From Rapana venosa (taxonomy: Eukaryota; Mollusca; Gastropoda; Neogastropoda; Muricidae), in NCBI GenBank assembly GCA_028751875.1, contig CM054155.1:6936646-7000645 (forward strand): 64,000 nucleotides of DNA, in the 5' to 3' direction. Below the pieces are notes generated by a model. It was given only the letters and a program-made list of their open reading frames with translations. It ran no database searches and was not told where the DNA came from. Of this stretch, positions 8,750-20,006 are shown piece after piece. The position numbers and the translations under genes were made by a program. The first letter of the stretch is position 1; each line of letters starts with the position of its first letter.

Positions 8750-11700
8750 ACAATGATGTTCATGTAATGTAGGCGTGTATGGGGTGTCAGGGAGGGATAG
8801 TACCTCTGATGGGGAACATGTCGCACCCTCTGGGGTGGTTCGTCCGCTTTGGTCCCCACCTGGCACCCAGCTCTCCCCTGTGGCTCCAAGTAGCTGTTAG
8901 CATGCGACAGCGGCCACACCCCGGTAAACCGCTTCCACAGGCGGGCTAAACCAGGTGAGGGTAGCCGTCGGGTCTCAAACCCTCGGCGAGTTAGGGAATG
9001 CCTACCCAAGCATGTGAAGACTGTAGTCGGCGGAGTGAGGGGATGAGGACACCTTCTATCCCAACAGTCACGAAGGTGGCGACAGCAAGCGTCGTGGAGC
9101 GCTACGGGCATGGCAAGGCACTACAGACGTTGTGGCCATCCACTGCAGCCGAGGAAGTCCCTGGTTGTGACGGCTCTTCCGTACCACCAGATCCTGGCTT
9201 CTAAGGCCGAGAGAGTGGGATTGCCCCTGTGCATCGACTTTCCCACTTTAAACACTTTCCCGCACAGGTTTTCCTCATGTGTGTTAGTCCCCACACCCTC
9301 ACACCCCCAAAACTACCAAAGTCCTGCGGCGATGGGGAACGGGCGAAGCAACAGGTGGAGGTGAGCACTGGAAGTTGTAGTTTGAACCCTGCACGTAGGC
9401 AGCCTGGTGGCAATAGTGGTTTTCCTCCTGACCCCGGGACAACAGTGGAGCTCGGTGTTCCCCCAGGTGACTGAGCAGCCTCTTTAGGCAGCATGCTCCC
9501 CTCACATGGGGAGGGGATGGAAAAGGTTTTGCCCCAAAAAAATGTTTGTCCTTCCAATGGCCAGATACGCGGTGGCAGTTTCTCCCCCTCCAAGCGATCA
9601 AAACCCAAAAAAAGAAACAATTTAAATCGTTGTTGCGGGGAAACGTGCGCCACTCATGGAAGAGGCCTCTTCAAGGCCCGAGAGGAGAAGGCTTCTTGCA
9701 AGGGAAATGGCCGTACATAGGCCCTCAGCGAAAAGACTAGCTGGGGAAGGATTTGGATGACTGAAAGGGGGTAAAATTTTTTTTGGGAAAAGGCAAGGGC
9801 CCAAAAGTGAGAAAAAATTATGGAGTGGGAGTGGCCATCAAACATGCTCCTCAAACAATTCTGATCTACCAATTTCAGTGAACGAAGGCTGTGAAACTCC
9901 GCTTCCCTGAACCGTACCGGCTTATTACTCATCGTGCATCGCCCCAAAAAAAAACCCTTACAGCAGCGATGAAGTGAAGGAAGCTTTTTATGAGGAGTCA
10001 GGCCCTCGTAAAGGACACCCCCTCTAATGACAAGTCATCTTGCGGGGCGTTTTTCAAGCCAATTTGGAGCGGACTGCAAAAATTTGGGAAGGCGGCGGGG
10101 GCCACAGGAACTGGAAAGGGTGAATTCCAACAGCTTGATGCTTCTAAGTTTGTGTGAAAAAACACATCATAAACAAACCACTTTTCCCGGCAGGCCGACA
10201 AATTCAAGGCAACATGGATGCCCCCAAAGATCCAAGCGTGGCACCTGATCGATTTTGCCATCGCCCCAAAAGAGGACATCGGCTCAGGATCCCGGGCCAT
10301 GCGGGAGCCGAGTGTTGGACAGCCCATCGTTATCAGGGCCACCCTTTCCCTGCATATGCTCCAATTTGGAAAGACCCCGAAAGTCCTCAGACAGGTTAAA
10401 CTTTCCCAAACCGAAAAACTCAGAACGCAGTGATTTGGGAAGACCTCGACGGCAATGATCCCATGGTCCCCTGACGGGCTGCCCGACTCAAAGGGGGGAG
10501 CAATTAACACTGGTAAAGGGGTAGCAAAAAACACTATCGGCCCGAAAAGGGGAAATTCATCGGATTGGTTCGACGGAACGCGAGCACATGGGGAAACTCC
10601 TGGATGAAAGAGAAAGCATTTGTAGGGGGCCAAAACGACTCTCCCGGCCCCAAGCATGATCGCTTCAGCATCCCCAAAAAACAGGCCCAGTTGCGCTGCG
10701 CAAGTGCAGGTGTAGGGGGGAGAGGGGCAGACGAGGGTCCAGAGATACCTGCCGCAGAACTCAAAAATTTTTTCGTCCATCAAAAAAGTTAGGGACTTCC
10801 AAGCCATGTACTACCCCATCTGTCAGCAGATGGTTAACCTGGAAGGAGAAGAGCAGCATAAATGAACGTGGAGAGAGCACTTCAGCAACCTGCTCAACAG
10901 GCCCTCCAGTGTAGACCCCCCCCCCCCTTGCCCTTTTTTCCCAAAAAAAGCCATTGTCACGCTCGACCCCCCCCCCCACTAGGGGATGAAGTCATGAGGG
11001 CAATAAGACAGACCGCTAGGCAAAGCACCCGGAATGGACGGGGAAACCCGCAGAGATGTTTTAAATCTGCCGGACCTGTGGCCCCTTGCAGCTTTCATCC
11101 TCCCCAGCATTTGGAAGAAGAAGAATGCCAAAGATTTCAGGGGTGCCCTGTCGTCTCCCCATTTAAGAACAAGGGTGTAAGGTGACTGCGGCAATTTTCC
11201 CGGGGCTTTACCCTCCTTTTATTGTGGGAAAAAATTGGCTTGGATCCTCCTCAATTGCTTAACGGAGAAAATTTCGAAAGGAAACCTGCGGAAAAACAGT
11301 GTGGATTTTGCCCCAAAACCCCGCACCGTGGAAGATTTCTCCGTCCGACAAGTGAGGATAAATGCCTAGAGCAAAAAAATGGACTTGTATGTGGTCTTCG
11401 TTGACCTCACAAGGCCCTTTGACACAGTGAAAAGGAAGGCCTCTGGATTAATCCTATCCCAACCCGGATGCCCAGCAAATTGTCAACCTCATAGCAGTTT
11501 TTGAAAAATGATGGGAGGTTCTCTCGGGTGGGAAGTATCAGAGCCATTCAAAGTCTAAACGGTTTTAAAAAGGGTTTCGTGTGGCCCCAGTCCTTTTTCA
11601 ACTTCTTTTTACCTGCGTCCTCAACCACGTATCAAGGACCTGACCTTGGGGTATACCTGCGATAAGACTTGATGGGTCATGTTCGACTCCCCGACTGATG

Positions 11701-12660
11701 CCCGGACCAAATTGTGGAGAGATACCTGGAAGACTTTTTGTGATGACTGTGCTCTCTGGCAACAAAGAGTCTGACCTAAGCTCTCAAGAATTTGAGAAAC
11801 CTCTTCCTTTTTTGGGTCACTATCAGCCCCGGCAAAACAGAGGGATATTTTTAGCCCCCGGGCCCGCTTCAGCCCCCCCTGCCCCCCTTTTCTCTATTTG
11901 GGGGACCAGCTAAAGATAGTGGGTGATTTCAGGTACCCGGGAGTACCATCGCAATGTGGGCACCCCGGATAAAGAGATCACGCTAGGGTCTGCAAGGCCA
12001 GTCAAGCTCTTTGGCGCCCCGACTTGGTCTTGAAACCCGCACCACATCCCGCTTTCCACAAAGTCAAGGTGTACGAGCCATCGTCCCCACCAGCCCCCAT
12101 TATGGATGCGGGACATGGACGTTACAAAAGACATGGAAGCAGCTGGAGAAGTTCCCCATGAGAAGCCCGCGGTCAAATTTTTAACATCCATGGGAAGACC
12201 GGATCACAAACCCGGGTCTGGACAGAGCTGGGATGACCGCATCGGGCCTGATCCTGAAGCCCAGCTTTGAGGGTTTGGGCACGTGATCCGGGGTGGGAAA
12301 ACAAAGGCGCCTAAACAGCTCAAGTATGGCGAAAATGGGGCATGGGGAAAACGGAACCGGGGGACCACGTAAAAAATTCAAGGATGCGTGAAGTCCAACA
12401 TCAACCGTGAACATCTCTCCCAAACAGCTGGAGCTTTGTATGGGACAGACCAGGTGGCGCGCCCTAACCCTCCGGGCGCATGACAAAAATTGAGGAGAAG
12501 AGGGGGGTGAGTGATGCGCACGGCTAGAAGAAAGGGTCAACCCCAACCGACCACCCCCCCCCCGGGCGTTTCCCTTTCCCCCCCTGCACCCCCGTTGCCC
12601 ATACGTTGGCTTTAACCCGCATTCCCTGCCCCCCATAAGACAAAGACTCGGCAATGAGGA
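8750..12660 (+). mobile_element. RTE/craniofacial-type LINE (EN and RT domains), full-length-like but heavily frameshifted, in EBPL intron 1
   Basis: Plus strand. At 10200-10370 the frames show an endonuclease tail: a WHLIDFAIAPK-like segment then RAMR and a TLSLHMLQF segment, the classic order in this EN family. At 11380-11480 comes RT motif A (LYVVFVDLT then FDTVKRK), then a VSCGPSPFSTSF remnant of the GVKQGC..P.LFS motif near 11575-11610. A CDDCALW catalytic-box remnant lies near 11740, ASQALWRPDLVL and KVKVYEP near 12000-12075, and the basic C-terminal region near 12280-12470. The 5' part (8750-9650) looks like its leader. Nearly every motif is in a different frame. The density of homopolymer changes suggests consensus errors as well as decay. 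Confidence 0.7.
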
Positions 12661-12925
12661 CAGTCTTTACGGATCGATGGCGACCCAAAAAGAATGTGGC
12701 CATGTAAAAGTTTCTTGTATGCTGATGAAAATTTTAAAAAAACTTGGTAATGAAAAAACATGGGGTTTAAAAAAAAATTTGGGTTTCAGTTTACATGGTT
12801 AAGTTACATGGAAGTTGAAACTTGCAACTTGTGTGAATTATACATTAATACACAATAATAGCCAATGCAGTGTTGTGCATTTCTTTTCCTAATGAGTCTG
12901 TTTTTTTCCCTTTTTATTTTTGTAG

Positions 12926-12995
12926 GAAGGACCATTCGTGTACCTGTCACTGACCGGCACAGTGTCAGAATCAAAGCATGTGACAGCAGAGCTGT
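12926..12995 (+). CDS. EBPL: EBPL exon 2
   Basis: A 70-nt exon between a TTTTTGTAG acceptor and a GTAAGT donor. It encodes EGPFVYLSLTGTVSESKH and VTAEL plus one base of the next codon (phase 1). EGPFVYLSL is the most conserved EBPL signature and contains the glutamate that, in sterol-isomerase members of the family, sits at the active site. The spare T joins with GG at the start of exon 3 to give tryptophan, as in EBPL proteins (L-W-K-E). This exon lies in a clean island between two noisy LINE-bearing segments. Confidence 0.92.
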
Positions 12996-13440
12996 GTAAG
13001 TGATTGCTTTTTTTCTTTCCATAAGATGTAGATCATATAACTTTCTTTCACCCTCATGAAATTATTAAAATTTTTAATGCATTGGTTTATTTTTTCTGAT
13101 TTTAACCACTCAATCACAGAAGAAAAAACCCTATTTATTAGAAAGTTAAGGTGTCTGAGTTGGTAGTTTAGCATGCACATTGCTAGATTTTAACACTATT
13201 TATAGTAATAAAGATAGTGTAGAGGAAAGGTAGATAGACATGGATTCAGGTTTCATTTTTCCAGGCAACGTTGGGTATAATGAGTAGGATCTTTTGTTGA
13301 ATAGTTCACATTGTTTAGATGACCAGACAGTGATAACAGTAACTTGAGTAAGCAAACTTTTTTTTTTTTTTTTTTAAGGGAATGAGCACGCTCTTTTATA
13401 ATTATACAGAGTCACAGACTCACACACACAAACACACCAA
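12996..13440. other. EBPL intron 2, AT-rich, nothing recognised
   Basis: AT-rich intron sequence with a T homopolymer at about 13361-13376. No exon-like frame, tRNA-like head or known repeat is visible. Confidence 0.6.
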
Positions 13441-13444
13441 CACA

Positions 13445-13690
13445 ACGTTGGCTGTCGCTCTTTCTCTTTTTCTAGTCCATCAATCTGGAATGACTTCTCT
13501 CCCTCTCTAAAAGTCTCTTTGTGAAAAGCCTACTTACAACACTTTAATTAAAAAATCCTGCCTCAAGACATACCTATTTCAAACCTAAGACTTTACCCTC
13601 CTGTTTCATCTCATATAGATCTGTCCCTACCTTCAACAGCTAAAAATCCCATCACAATACATTTGAATTTATTAAAACTGTTAATCATTG
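13445..13690 (+). mobile_element. L2/CR1-like LINE 3' fragment in EBPL intron 2
   Basis: Plus-strand remnant matching the end of the RT ORF at 26935-27440. The DNA runs 'gttggctgtcgctctttctc', 'tctggaatgacttctctccc' (W-N-D-x-P/S-L-S-L), then 'aagacatacctatttcaaa' (the KTHLFQ end) and 'tgtttcatctcat'. It is severely 5'-truncated. The (ATT)n-type end at 13960-14040 may be the tail of this or a second copy. Confidence 0.7.
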
Positions 13691-13734
13691 TTGGTCGCAT
13701 GTGTATTAAAAAATTTAATTTTTAAAATTTTATT

Positions 13735-13960
13735 CTTTTATATCGAGGATAATGGAATAAGCACTTATATGCTTCTTTTTAACATCCTGTCCCTGTGTGT
13801 ATGCGGATTTGTGAATTCTGTCATCTGTTCCCACTGGCACACAATGGCCTACTCTTACGAAAAGCGGAACAGGATTTAACCTGTGCGCAAGATGTTCTGC
13901 ATGGGTTGGCACACGGGGCCTCAGTTTATAGTCTCATCCGAAGGACTGTGTAGGAGTGGG
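13735..13960 (+). mobile_element. SINE family A body/tail, EBPL intron 2
   Basis: Contains 'tcgaggataatggaataagc', 'tctgttcccactggcacaca', 'gcggaacaggatttaac' and ends 'gtctcatccgaaggact'. These blocks recur, in both orientations, at 26680-26885, 29065-29475, 30350-30535, 32400-32580 and 42775-42995. The tRNA-like head seen at 30540-30655 is missing here. Reading the complete copies, the element's natural orientation is the reverse complement, so this copy is inverted relative to the gene. Confidence 0.7.
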
Positions 13961-14339
13961 TTGAATGCAAGTACTCTGATTTGTTTAAAATTACAAGATA
14001 TGGCGCTATATAATATACATTCCGTTTCTTCTTCTTCTAAGATTTAACTCGTAGTCTCATAAAGCACACCAAAAGGCAGTAACATCGTACTCATGAACCA
14101 CACGAAAGCGCAGTATCATCATGCCCTACTTTTATAACTTTGACACATGGTACAAACATGTTAAGAAAAAAAAAAGCAACATATGTAACAATCATTTGCC
14201 AACATTATTCTCAAATTTCACACAGATCTGTTGTATAGTATGAGAGATAGTACATTTGTTAAAACATTTCATCTCATTTTGGCCAAATTCTTCCATGAAC
14301 AGGAAGCTGATAATGTCAGTTCTCTATATGAGACTAGGT

Positions 14340-14632
14340 AAAAGTAAGGTGTCCATAGCCTATGTGGTCATAGGGGAGGGAGGCATCAGAGACCTCAACT
14401 CAAGGGGCCAGCATATTGAGGGTGACGCCCATCTCTCCCTTACTGCTTTACCTTCCCTGATCCAAAAGAGGCAGGTACCCATTTAAGGCTGGGTGAACTG
14501 GGGGACTGTACTGAAGGCAGTGAAGCCAAGTGAAGCCAAGGCACGCAGTCACCCATCCAAGTGGTAACCTTGCTCGATGCTGCTTAACCTTAGCTGGGGA
14601 AAGCGAGTGCTCTGACCACTGAGCTAAGAGTT
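14340..14632 (-). mobile_element. 5S-like SINE (family E) in EBPL intron 2
   Basis: On the minus strand it starts GCTCAGTGGTCAGAGCACTCG (tRNA A-box-like), then TTAAGCAGCATCGAGC and GGTTACCACTTGGATGGGTG, a stretch resembling the 5S rRNA internal promoter (AAGC...TTGGATGGGTGACC). It then has the body 'ccagttcacccagcctta' and ends in GGACACCTT. Other copies are at 23755-24050 (minus) and 35630-35880 (plus), plus duplicates at 51200-51485 and 62935-63180. Confidence 0.75.
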
Positions 14633-14698
14633 AAATATCCATGCACACATTCACTCATACCCACAAGCACATCTACCTGAGTACCTCCCTCCACACTC

Positions 14699-14724
14699 TC
14701 ACACACACACACACACACACACAC
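14699..14724. repeat. (CA)n microsatellite
   Basis: Thirteen CA dinucleotides directly preceding the jockey-like element. Confidence 0.9.
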
Positions 14725-17720
14725 GCCCCAATGACATTAACACAGAATGGTTACGTACATTGCCAGAATCTAAAAATAAATGGTTAATATGTGGGGATTT
14801 CAATGCGCACTCCCCTTTCTGGGATAAAGAATGTACGTCAGTAACCAATAATCGGTTTATGAAAAAATTATCGATTCTTTATCTTTTTCTACTTAATGAT
14901 GGTAATGTTACAAGAATCCCCGATGTTTCGAATCAAAGACCTAGTGCTTTAGATCTATCTTTCATTTCTCCCTCCCTTGTTTCCAACCCGTAACTGGGAA
15001 ATAGAAGATGATACTTTAGGAAGTGATCATTTTCCAAATTTCTATCACTCTTAATTATGTTTTTTCAGAATATGACTTAGAAAAAGATGTTATCCCAAAA
15101 TAATTATCGTTATGCTGACTGGAATAAGTTTAAAGATTTTTTGATACAGATAAATAGTGAAAATATTAAAAGCTATGATATTAAAATTTTTATGCCATTT
15201 TAAAAAGTTTGTATGCAAGCGCTAAAAAGCTTTTCCCCTAAGTATTCACCCTGAAGTCAAAAAAAGCTTTCCGGGAAAAATTTATGGTGGAATCCTTTGT
15301 CAAAAAGTTTGAATGACAAAAAGCTGTTTTAAAAAGTATTTTTAAAGAAATAAATGTCAGAAAATCTTTTTTTTTGAAAAAAGCAAATTGCTTTGAAATA
15401 AAAACCTTTAAAACAAAGAAAAGTCTTTTTGGTCTTTTTTTTGCTTTCAAGAATTTAAAAACACTTTAATGATTGAAAAAAGGTTGAGAAAAATTTAAGA
15501 TATGAAAAGTGGGGTTAGGCTTCCTAATGCCCCCTTTAAAGTTTAAAAGAAAAGGGAATTTCCATTAATTCGAGAAAGCTGAATCATTCATAAAAAAGTT
15601 TACGACACAAGAGTGAAAAAAGTTTTTTAAAAAATTGCAAAGTTATGAAAAAAAAGAAGCACAAAAAAGACATTTTATAAGCCCCTGTGGGAAAAAAATC
15701 ATTACGTAAATGCCCCCCTAACATTGCAAAGCTTAAAAAGATGCCCCTATCTCTTGAAACAAAGAACATCTTTGGGTTTTGATGCTTTTTTCAAGTGAAT
15801 TGTTAAAACAGTGCCAGAAAATTGGAAAATGTTTTTGGGAATTTTTTCAAATTTGGGGTTTCAGGGGGTCATTCCAAGCTATGGAAAATTCATTTTAGTG
15901 CCGCCCCAAAGCGGGAAAAGCCTAAAAAGTAAAAACGTTAAGACCATCGCTTAACTTCACACAGGAAAATTAGGGAAAAAAATTTTTTTTAAAAGTAATG
16001 TTATTGGTAAAAACAAAATAATCCCCATTACCCAGGCAGGTTTTCGAAAAGGTGAGCCAGAGATATTGATTAAAATTAGTACCCCTTTTAAAACACCTTT
16101 TTGTGTGGGAAAAATGTGTTTGCCACCCTTTTTTGTAAAAAAAAAAGATATGATGGGGCGGCTAAGATTCTTATAAACTAAAAAATTGGCTTTTGGAAAA
16201 ATTGTATTTTATATTAAGCATTTCTTCAGAAAGTGTATGCAGGCCAAGTTGGAAATTTTTATTTACTTTACGGTTTCAACAAGGGTATTCCACAGGGTTT
16301 CATTATCGCTCCAATCTTTTAAATTTCTTTTTATGACTTCCTCGTCCTCTCCAGAAATCCCATCCACGCCCAGTTGCTGATAAATTTTGTATTGGAGAAT
16401 GTTCGATGAAAAAGAAAACCCAAAGGGGCACAAAAACTATAAAAAAAAATATGTATCAGCTTGAGTAAATAACTTAATGGTTTTTTTTTGAAAATGGTTT
16501 TTCATTGTCTTGAAAAGAAAATCTCGTTTTTCAAAAATGGCATAACCCCCAGTCTCCTGTTTTCCAAATGAGGGGAAAGGGTTTTGGGAAATATAAAAAC
16601 TTTGGTGAAGTTTTTAGGGTATTTTTTTTGTTAAAAATTGGAATTATCACATTGTTATTTAAATACAAAAGGCTGGGAAAAAAAGTTTATTTTTTAAAAT
16701 TATTAGAAAACAAGTGTGGGCTTATGATGTAGTTTTTTAAAACATTTGGCATTATCTTTAGACTTTAGTGCTTTCCCAGACTAAGGGCCCAGGAAGTTTT
16801 TCAGTGCTCCAAAATATTTATTACGAAAATGACAAGATAGCTGTAAGCTTTTCGATTAGCTCGGGGGGTTCCTTTTTCATGCTCGTCCATGGGTACCTAA
16901 AAGGAGATGGAAAATTTCCCATTGGACAAATTTAAAAAAAATGGCTGGGCAAAATATCTTGTTGTTCAAACAAAAAACCAAATGTGGACAATGAAATTAG
17001 TAAAGATTGATGTAATTTTCCCAAAAAAAGAGAATTCTTTCGCTTGTCCCCAAGCTAAACCTTTTACTTCTCAAATTATTTGGATTTAAGCAGATATAAA
17101 TCCCACAAAAATAGCTAAATCGAGATTCACTCCTCGCCTTGTCCCCTGGGTTTTTGAAAAAGAATTTTTTTTGGGTGATTATTCCTTTTGGGTTTGTTTT
17201 TTGGGCTCGTGGGTTTAAAACTTTCCAGATCTTTTTTTCTTTCCCTTTTTTGCTTTGGGCGGGTGCACGTTTGTCTACCATCTTTGAAAATAGAGAGATA
17301 TTTTTGTAGGAAAAATCGTCTATTTTTAAGCTGAATTGTCTGCTTTTTTGATGGCTTTGTATTATCTTTTGAATTTCCCAAAGACATATTTCAAATACTT
17401 TTTGTGTTGATTCCAGGTCAATCTTTTTGCCCCGAGAACTTCAGTTTAAAAGTGAGGGCAAGATTTCATAATTGAGATTTCATCTAATTATTTTTGATGT
17501 ACGAGGGGACTGGTGTTCCCCTTTTCTGGATCCCTCGCACTGTGGGATTTACTTTAATGAAAAAATTGACAGAAAAGCAAAAAAGTGGAGTGAGATATCG
17601 TTTGGGGGCTTGCAGCTTTGGTTCCCTGTCCCTCCAGAGGGTATGATGTTACAAAAGATGTTGGGAAAAACTTTAAAAGAAACTACAAAGTATGGATTCT
17701 GGGTGATGATGTAGCCCATA
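14725..17720 (+). mobile_element. Jockey-like LINE with endonuclease, RT and RNase H domains, degenerate, in EBPL intron 2
   Basis: Plus strand. 14760-14993 encodes a clean endonuclease end: WLICGDFNAHSPFWD (catalytic GDFNAH), then RPSALDLSFISPSL, followed near 15010-15035 by a DTLGSDHFP remnant (the SDH metal/catalytic motif). A basic linker like that before RT follows at 15225-15330. ITQAGFRKGEPEILI (RT motif 2a) is at about 16030-16075, a GIPQG-type motif at about 16286-16310 and an ADD-like remnant near 16375. DPSHCGIYFNEKIDRKAKK at about 17525-17590 matches the RNase H WxPSHxGIxGNExADxxAK block. From about 15 kb onward almost every motif is in a new frame and homopolymers are inflated. 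Confidence 0.75.
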
Positions 17721-18459
17721 TATTATTTTCGATAAGATCAATTATCGTAATTTACATGAATTGAAATTTGTATCTTTTTTAAGGTTTAAGCTCAATGTTT
17801 TAGAACAAAATTTAAAAAAAAAACAAATGTTCTTGGTGAAATTCTTTCCAATGATCACATTTTTTAGTGCAGAGATCTGAAAAAAATCTTTCCGCTTCCC
17901 GTCTGTAGCTTGCAGCAAATTCTTAACACATTCCATTAAAGAAAAAAATTGATTGCATTAAAACCATACTCCCCATTTTGATCCCCTTTATTAAGGGTAG
18001 CTTCAAATTATATGAATTTGGGAAAATTGGTATTTTTGCTGTTTGTGTTGTGGGGTTGGGTTTTTTTTGTTTTTTTTTTTTTTTGTTGTTGTTGTTGGGG
18101 GGTGGTTTTTTTTTTTTTGTTTTTTGTTTTTGTTTTTCCCGAATTCTTGATTTTGCTTTTTTTTTAGTTGTTTTTTCGATTTTTGTTATTGCTACCCCTC
18201 CCCCTACCAAAACATCACCAGCACGTGCGGTGCGCACCACACCAAAGACCGCGCACACACCAAAAACACATTCACACCTTTTGTTGATATCACTATTTTT
18301 GGGGAAAGGCGTTAAATGAAGAATACTACTAACACACACACACACACACACAACCAAAACCCGAGTATAGTCAGTATACTCGTTTGCTTTTAAATTTAGT
18401 TGCTGCTAATGGGAATAAATTTTCTTTTTTAAATTCAGAAATCTCCCTTCTTTTTTTAG
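17721..18459. other. EBPL intron 2, T-rich, low-quality sequence
   Basis: Contains T/G homopolymer-rich sequence at 18055-18180 and a short CA tract at 18331-18351. No gene or recognisable repeat. The long minus-strand lysine/proline-rich frame here is just translated poly-T/G. Confidence 0.55.
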
Positions 18460-18623
18460 GGAAGGAAATAGGAAAAGTGCAGTCGTGGGTGTTTCAGCCC
18501 CCCATCGTTTCTTTGGAGATCCTGACGTGGTTCTGGATGGCTGCTTGTTGTGCTGTCTAGATCAAAACCGGCGCTTTTACCGACACTATGGCGCTGGTGG
18601 TGCGTTTTGTGAATTTTATGGAG
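18460..18623 (+). CDS. EBPL: EBPL exon 3, recognisable but frameshifted
   Basis: After a TTTTTTTAG acceptor, GG completes the tryptophan codon from exon 2. The frame then reads KEIGK and, a little later, PPIVSLEILT, the EBPL block W-K-E-Y-G-K...D-P-T-I-V-S-x-E-I-L-T. The remainder needs frame changes: VVLDGC and L in another frame, IKTGA, FYRH, MALVV, then FCEFYGG. A literal reading meets an in-frame TAG. The expected end is after GGAG so that exon 4 (GC TGG) restores G-W; there the donor should be GT but the sequence has GG. The exon is 164 nt where 165 would keep frame. All defects are single-base and lie inside a zone of obvious consensus noise, so sequencing or assembly error is the favoured explanation over pseudogenisation. 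Confidence 0.75.
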
Positions 18624-18639
18624 GGAGGGGTCGGTTGTT

Positions 18640-19260
18640 AGTAGTTTTGAAAAATATTGGGAAGTGAAGAAGTTGGGAAAGATTGTGAGTGTTGTGAAAA
18701 AAAATTTGGAATCTTCCCTTTTTTTTTATGTTTTTTCCCGGGGAGGTTTGCATTGCGAGCTTCTCCGTTTCTTGTTTTGGTTCCCTTTTTTTGCCCCCTT
18801 TTTTAAGATCATTGCAAACAGGAGCGAGGTTTTGCTAGGTCTTTTTGGTCTCTTTTCATTCATACGAAGTTTATTGCTTTTTATGACTTTGGAATGATGA
18901 AAAATATTTGGGAAAGATGAAAAAGTTTGGAATGAGAAAAAAAATTGGGGGTATGTGTAGTAGTTGTGAAAAATATTGGGAATGATTGTGTAGAGTTGTG
19001 AAAAAATATTGGAATGTGAATATTGGGAAAGATGAAAAATTTGGGGTGATTGTGTAGTGTTGTAAAATATATGGGAAAATTGTGTGCTAGTTGTGAAAAA
19101 TATTGGGGGAAAGATGGTGTAGTAGGTGTGAAAAAAATTTTGGGAAAGATTGTGTACCCAGTTGGGAAAAAAATTGGGGAAAGATTGTGTGTAGTTGTGG
19201 AAATATTTGGGTGATTGTGTAGCTAGTTTTGGAAAAAAATTTGGAATAAGCGTTTTGTAG
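18640..19260. repeat. 34-bp minisatellite in EBPL intron 3, noisy copy
   Basis: Diverged repeats of ATTGGGAATGATTGTGTAGC followed by TAGTTGTGGACAAT (34 bp). The same array appears in clean form at 46501-46705 after the scaffold gap. In this copy units are corrupted, for example GGGAAAGA for GGGAATGA and missing GCTA steps. The long minus-strand open frame across it is a translation of the repeat and not a gene. Confidence 0.8.
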
Positions 19261-20006
19261 TGTTCTCTCCTGTTTTTTTTTGGTGTTGTGGTTTTTTCAT
19301 GTGAACTTGGGCCTGGAGGTGAGGAGTAAAAACGTGTAGTGGTTGTGAACAATATGTGTGCTCTAATGGAAAGAGTCGTTTGCAGACTCGCTTTTCTGTA
19401 GGAGCCTTTTTGCAGGTGGGGGTCAGGTTGTCAATTTTTAATGACTATAAAACTATAGCCATTTTGATTACTCTACCTTGTAATGAAATATCAAGGCATA
19501 ATTTTGTTTCCTTGTGCTTTTAAACATGTTTCACAAACACCCCAACCCTCATTCTGACCCCCTATTATGATGCTAAACTTGTCAAATTCTCATTTGTCAC
19601 TTCCTGCAGTCTGTCATTTCAATTTGTGATAACTTTTCATAGATTTATCTGACTTTCAATCTGTTTTCTGTATTGAACACCCTTTTTATTGCAGATGAAT
19701 AACATGTCGATAACTTAAAACTGACCTCTGGTGTAATGCCACTCATTATGTGGTGCAGCGTCACATTTGGAGTGAAGAGCTGGTGTTCCTCTCCAGTCTG
19801 TTGTTAGTGTTAACAATATTTTTTAATAATATGTTTTAATCTTTTTTTCATCATTGCTGTTGTTGTGTGTTTCTGTTTTCAGGTAAGCTCTGCCACTGAT
19901 GACACTCCCAACATGATCAGAGTGATACCCCCATGTGTTGGCAGCCCTCAGTTGTCTCATGACTTAAGGTGTTGACGTGTTTCCTTGTCTGTGTGTGCAT
20001 GGCCAG
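19261..20006. other. EBPL intron 3, 3' part, with AG|GT ratchet-like site
   Basis: Clean from about 19420 onward. A polypyrimidine tract leads to TTCAG|GTAAGC at 19878-19888, a combined acceptor-donor that resembles a recursive splice site; it is preserved at 47320-47331 in the second copy. The true exon 4 acceptor follows at 20005-20006. No other feature seen. Confidence 0.5.

Noticed and set aside
10000..10807. 269-codon minus-strand frame
   Set aside because: It is the antisense shadow of the LINE endonuclease region, which is read on the plus strand in recognisable motifs.
12181..12654. 157-codon minus-strand frame
   Set aside because: Antisense of the LINE C-terminal basic region; no family resemblance.
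17923..18357. Minus-strand Lys/Asn/Pro-rich frame next to EBPL exon 3
   Set aside because: Produced by poly-T/poly-G runs in a corrupted stretch; not conserved and no motif.
18460..18623. EBPL exon 3 as proof that EBPL is a pseudogene
   Set aside because: Defects are single-base, confined to a zone with demonstrable consensus errors, and the other three exons are intact with correct phases.
18726..19352. 208-codon minus-strand frame rich in Phe, Tyr, Pro, Thr and Asn
   Set aside because: It is the reverse translation of the noisy 34-bp minisatellite and does not survive in the clean copy at 46501.
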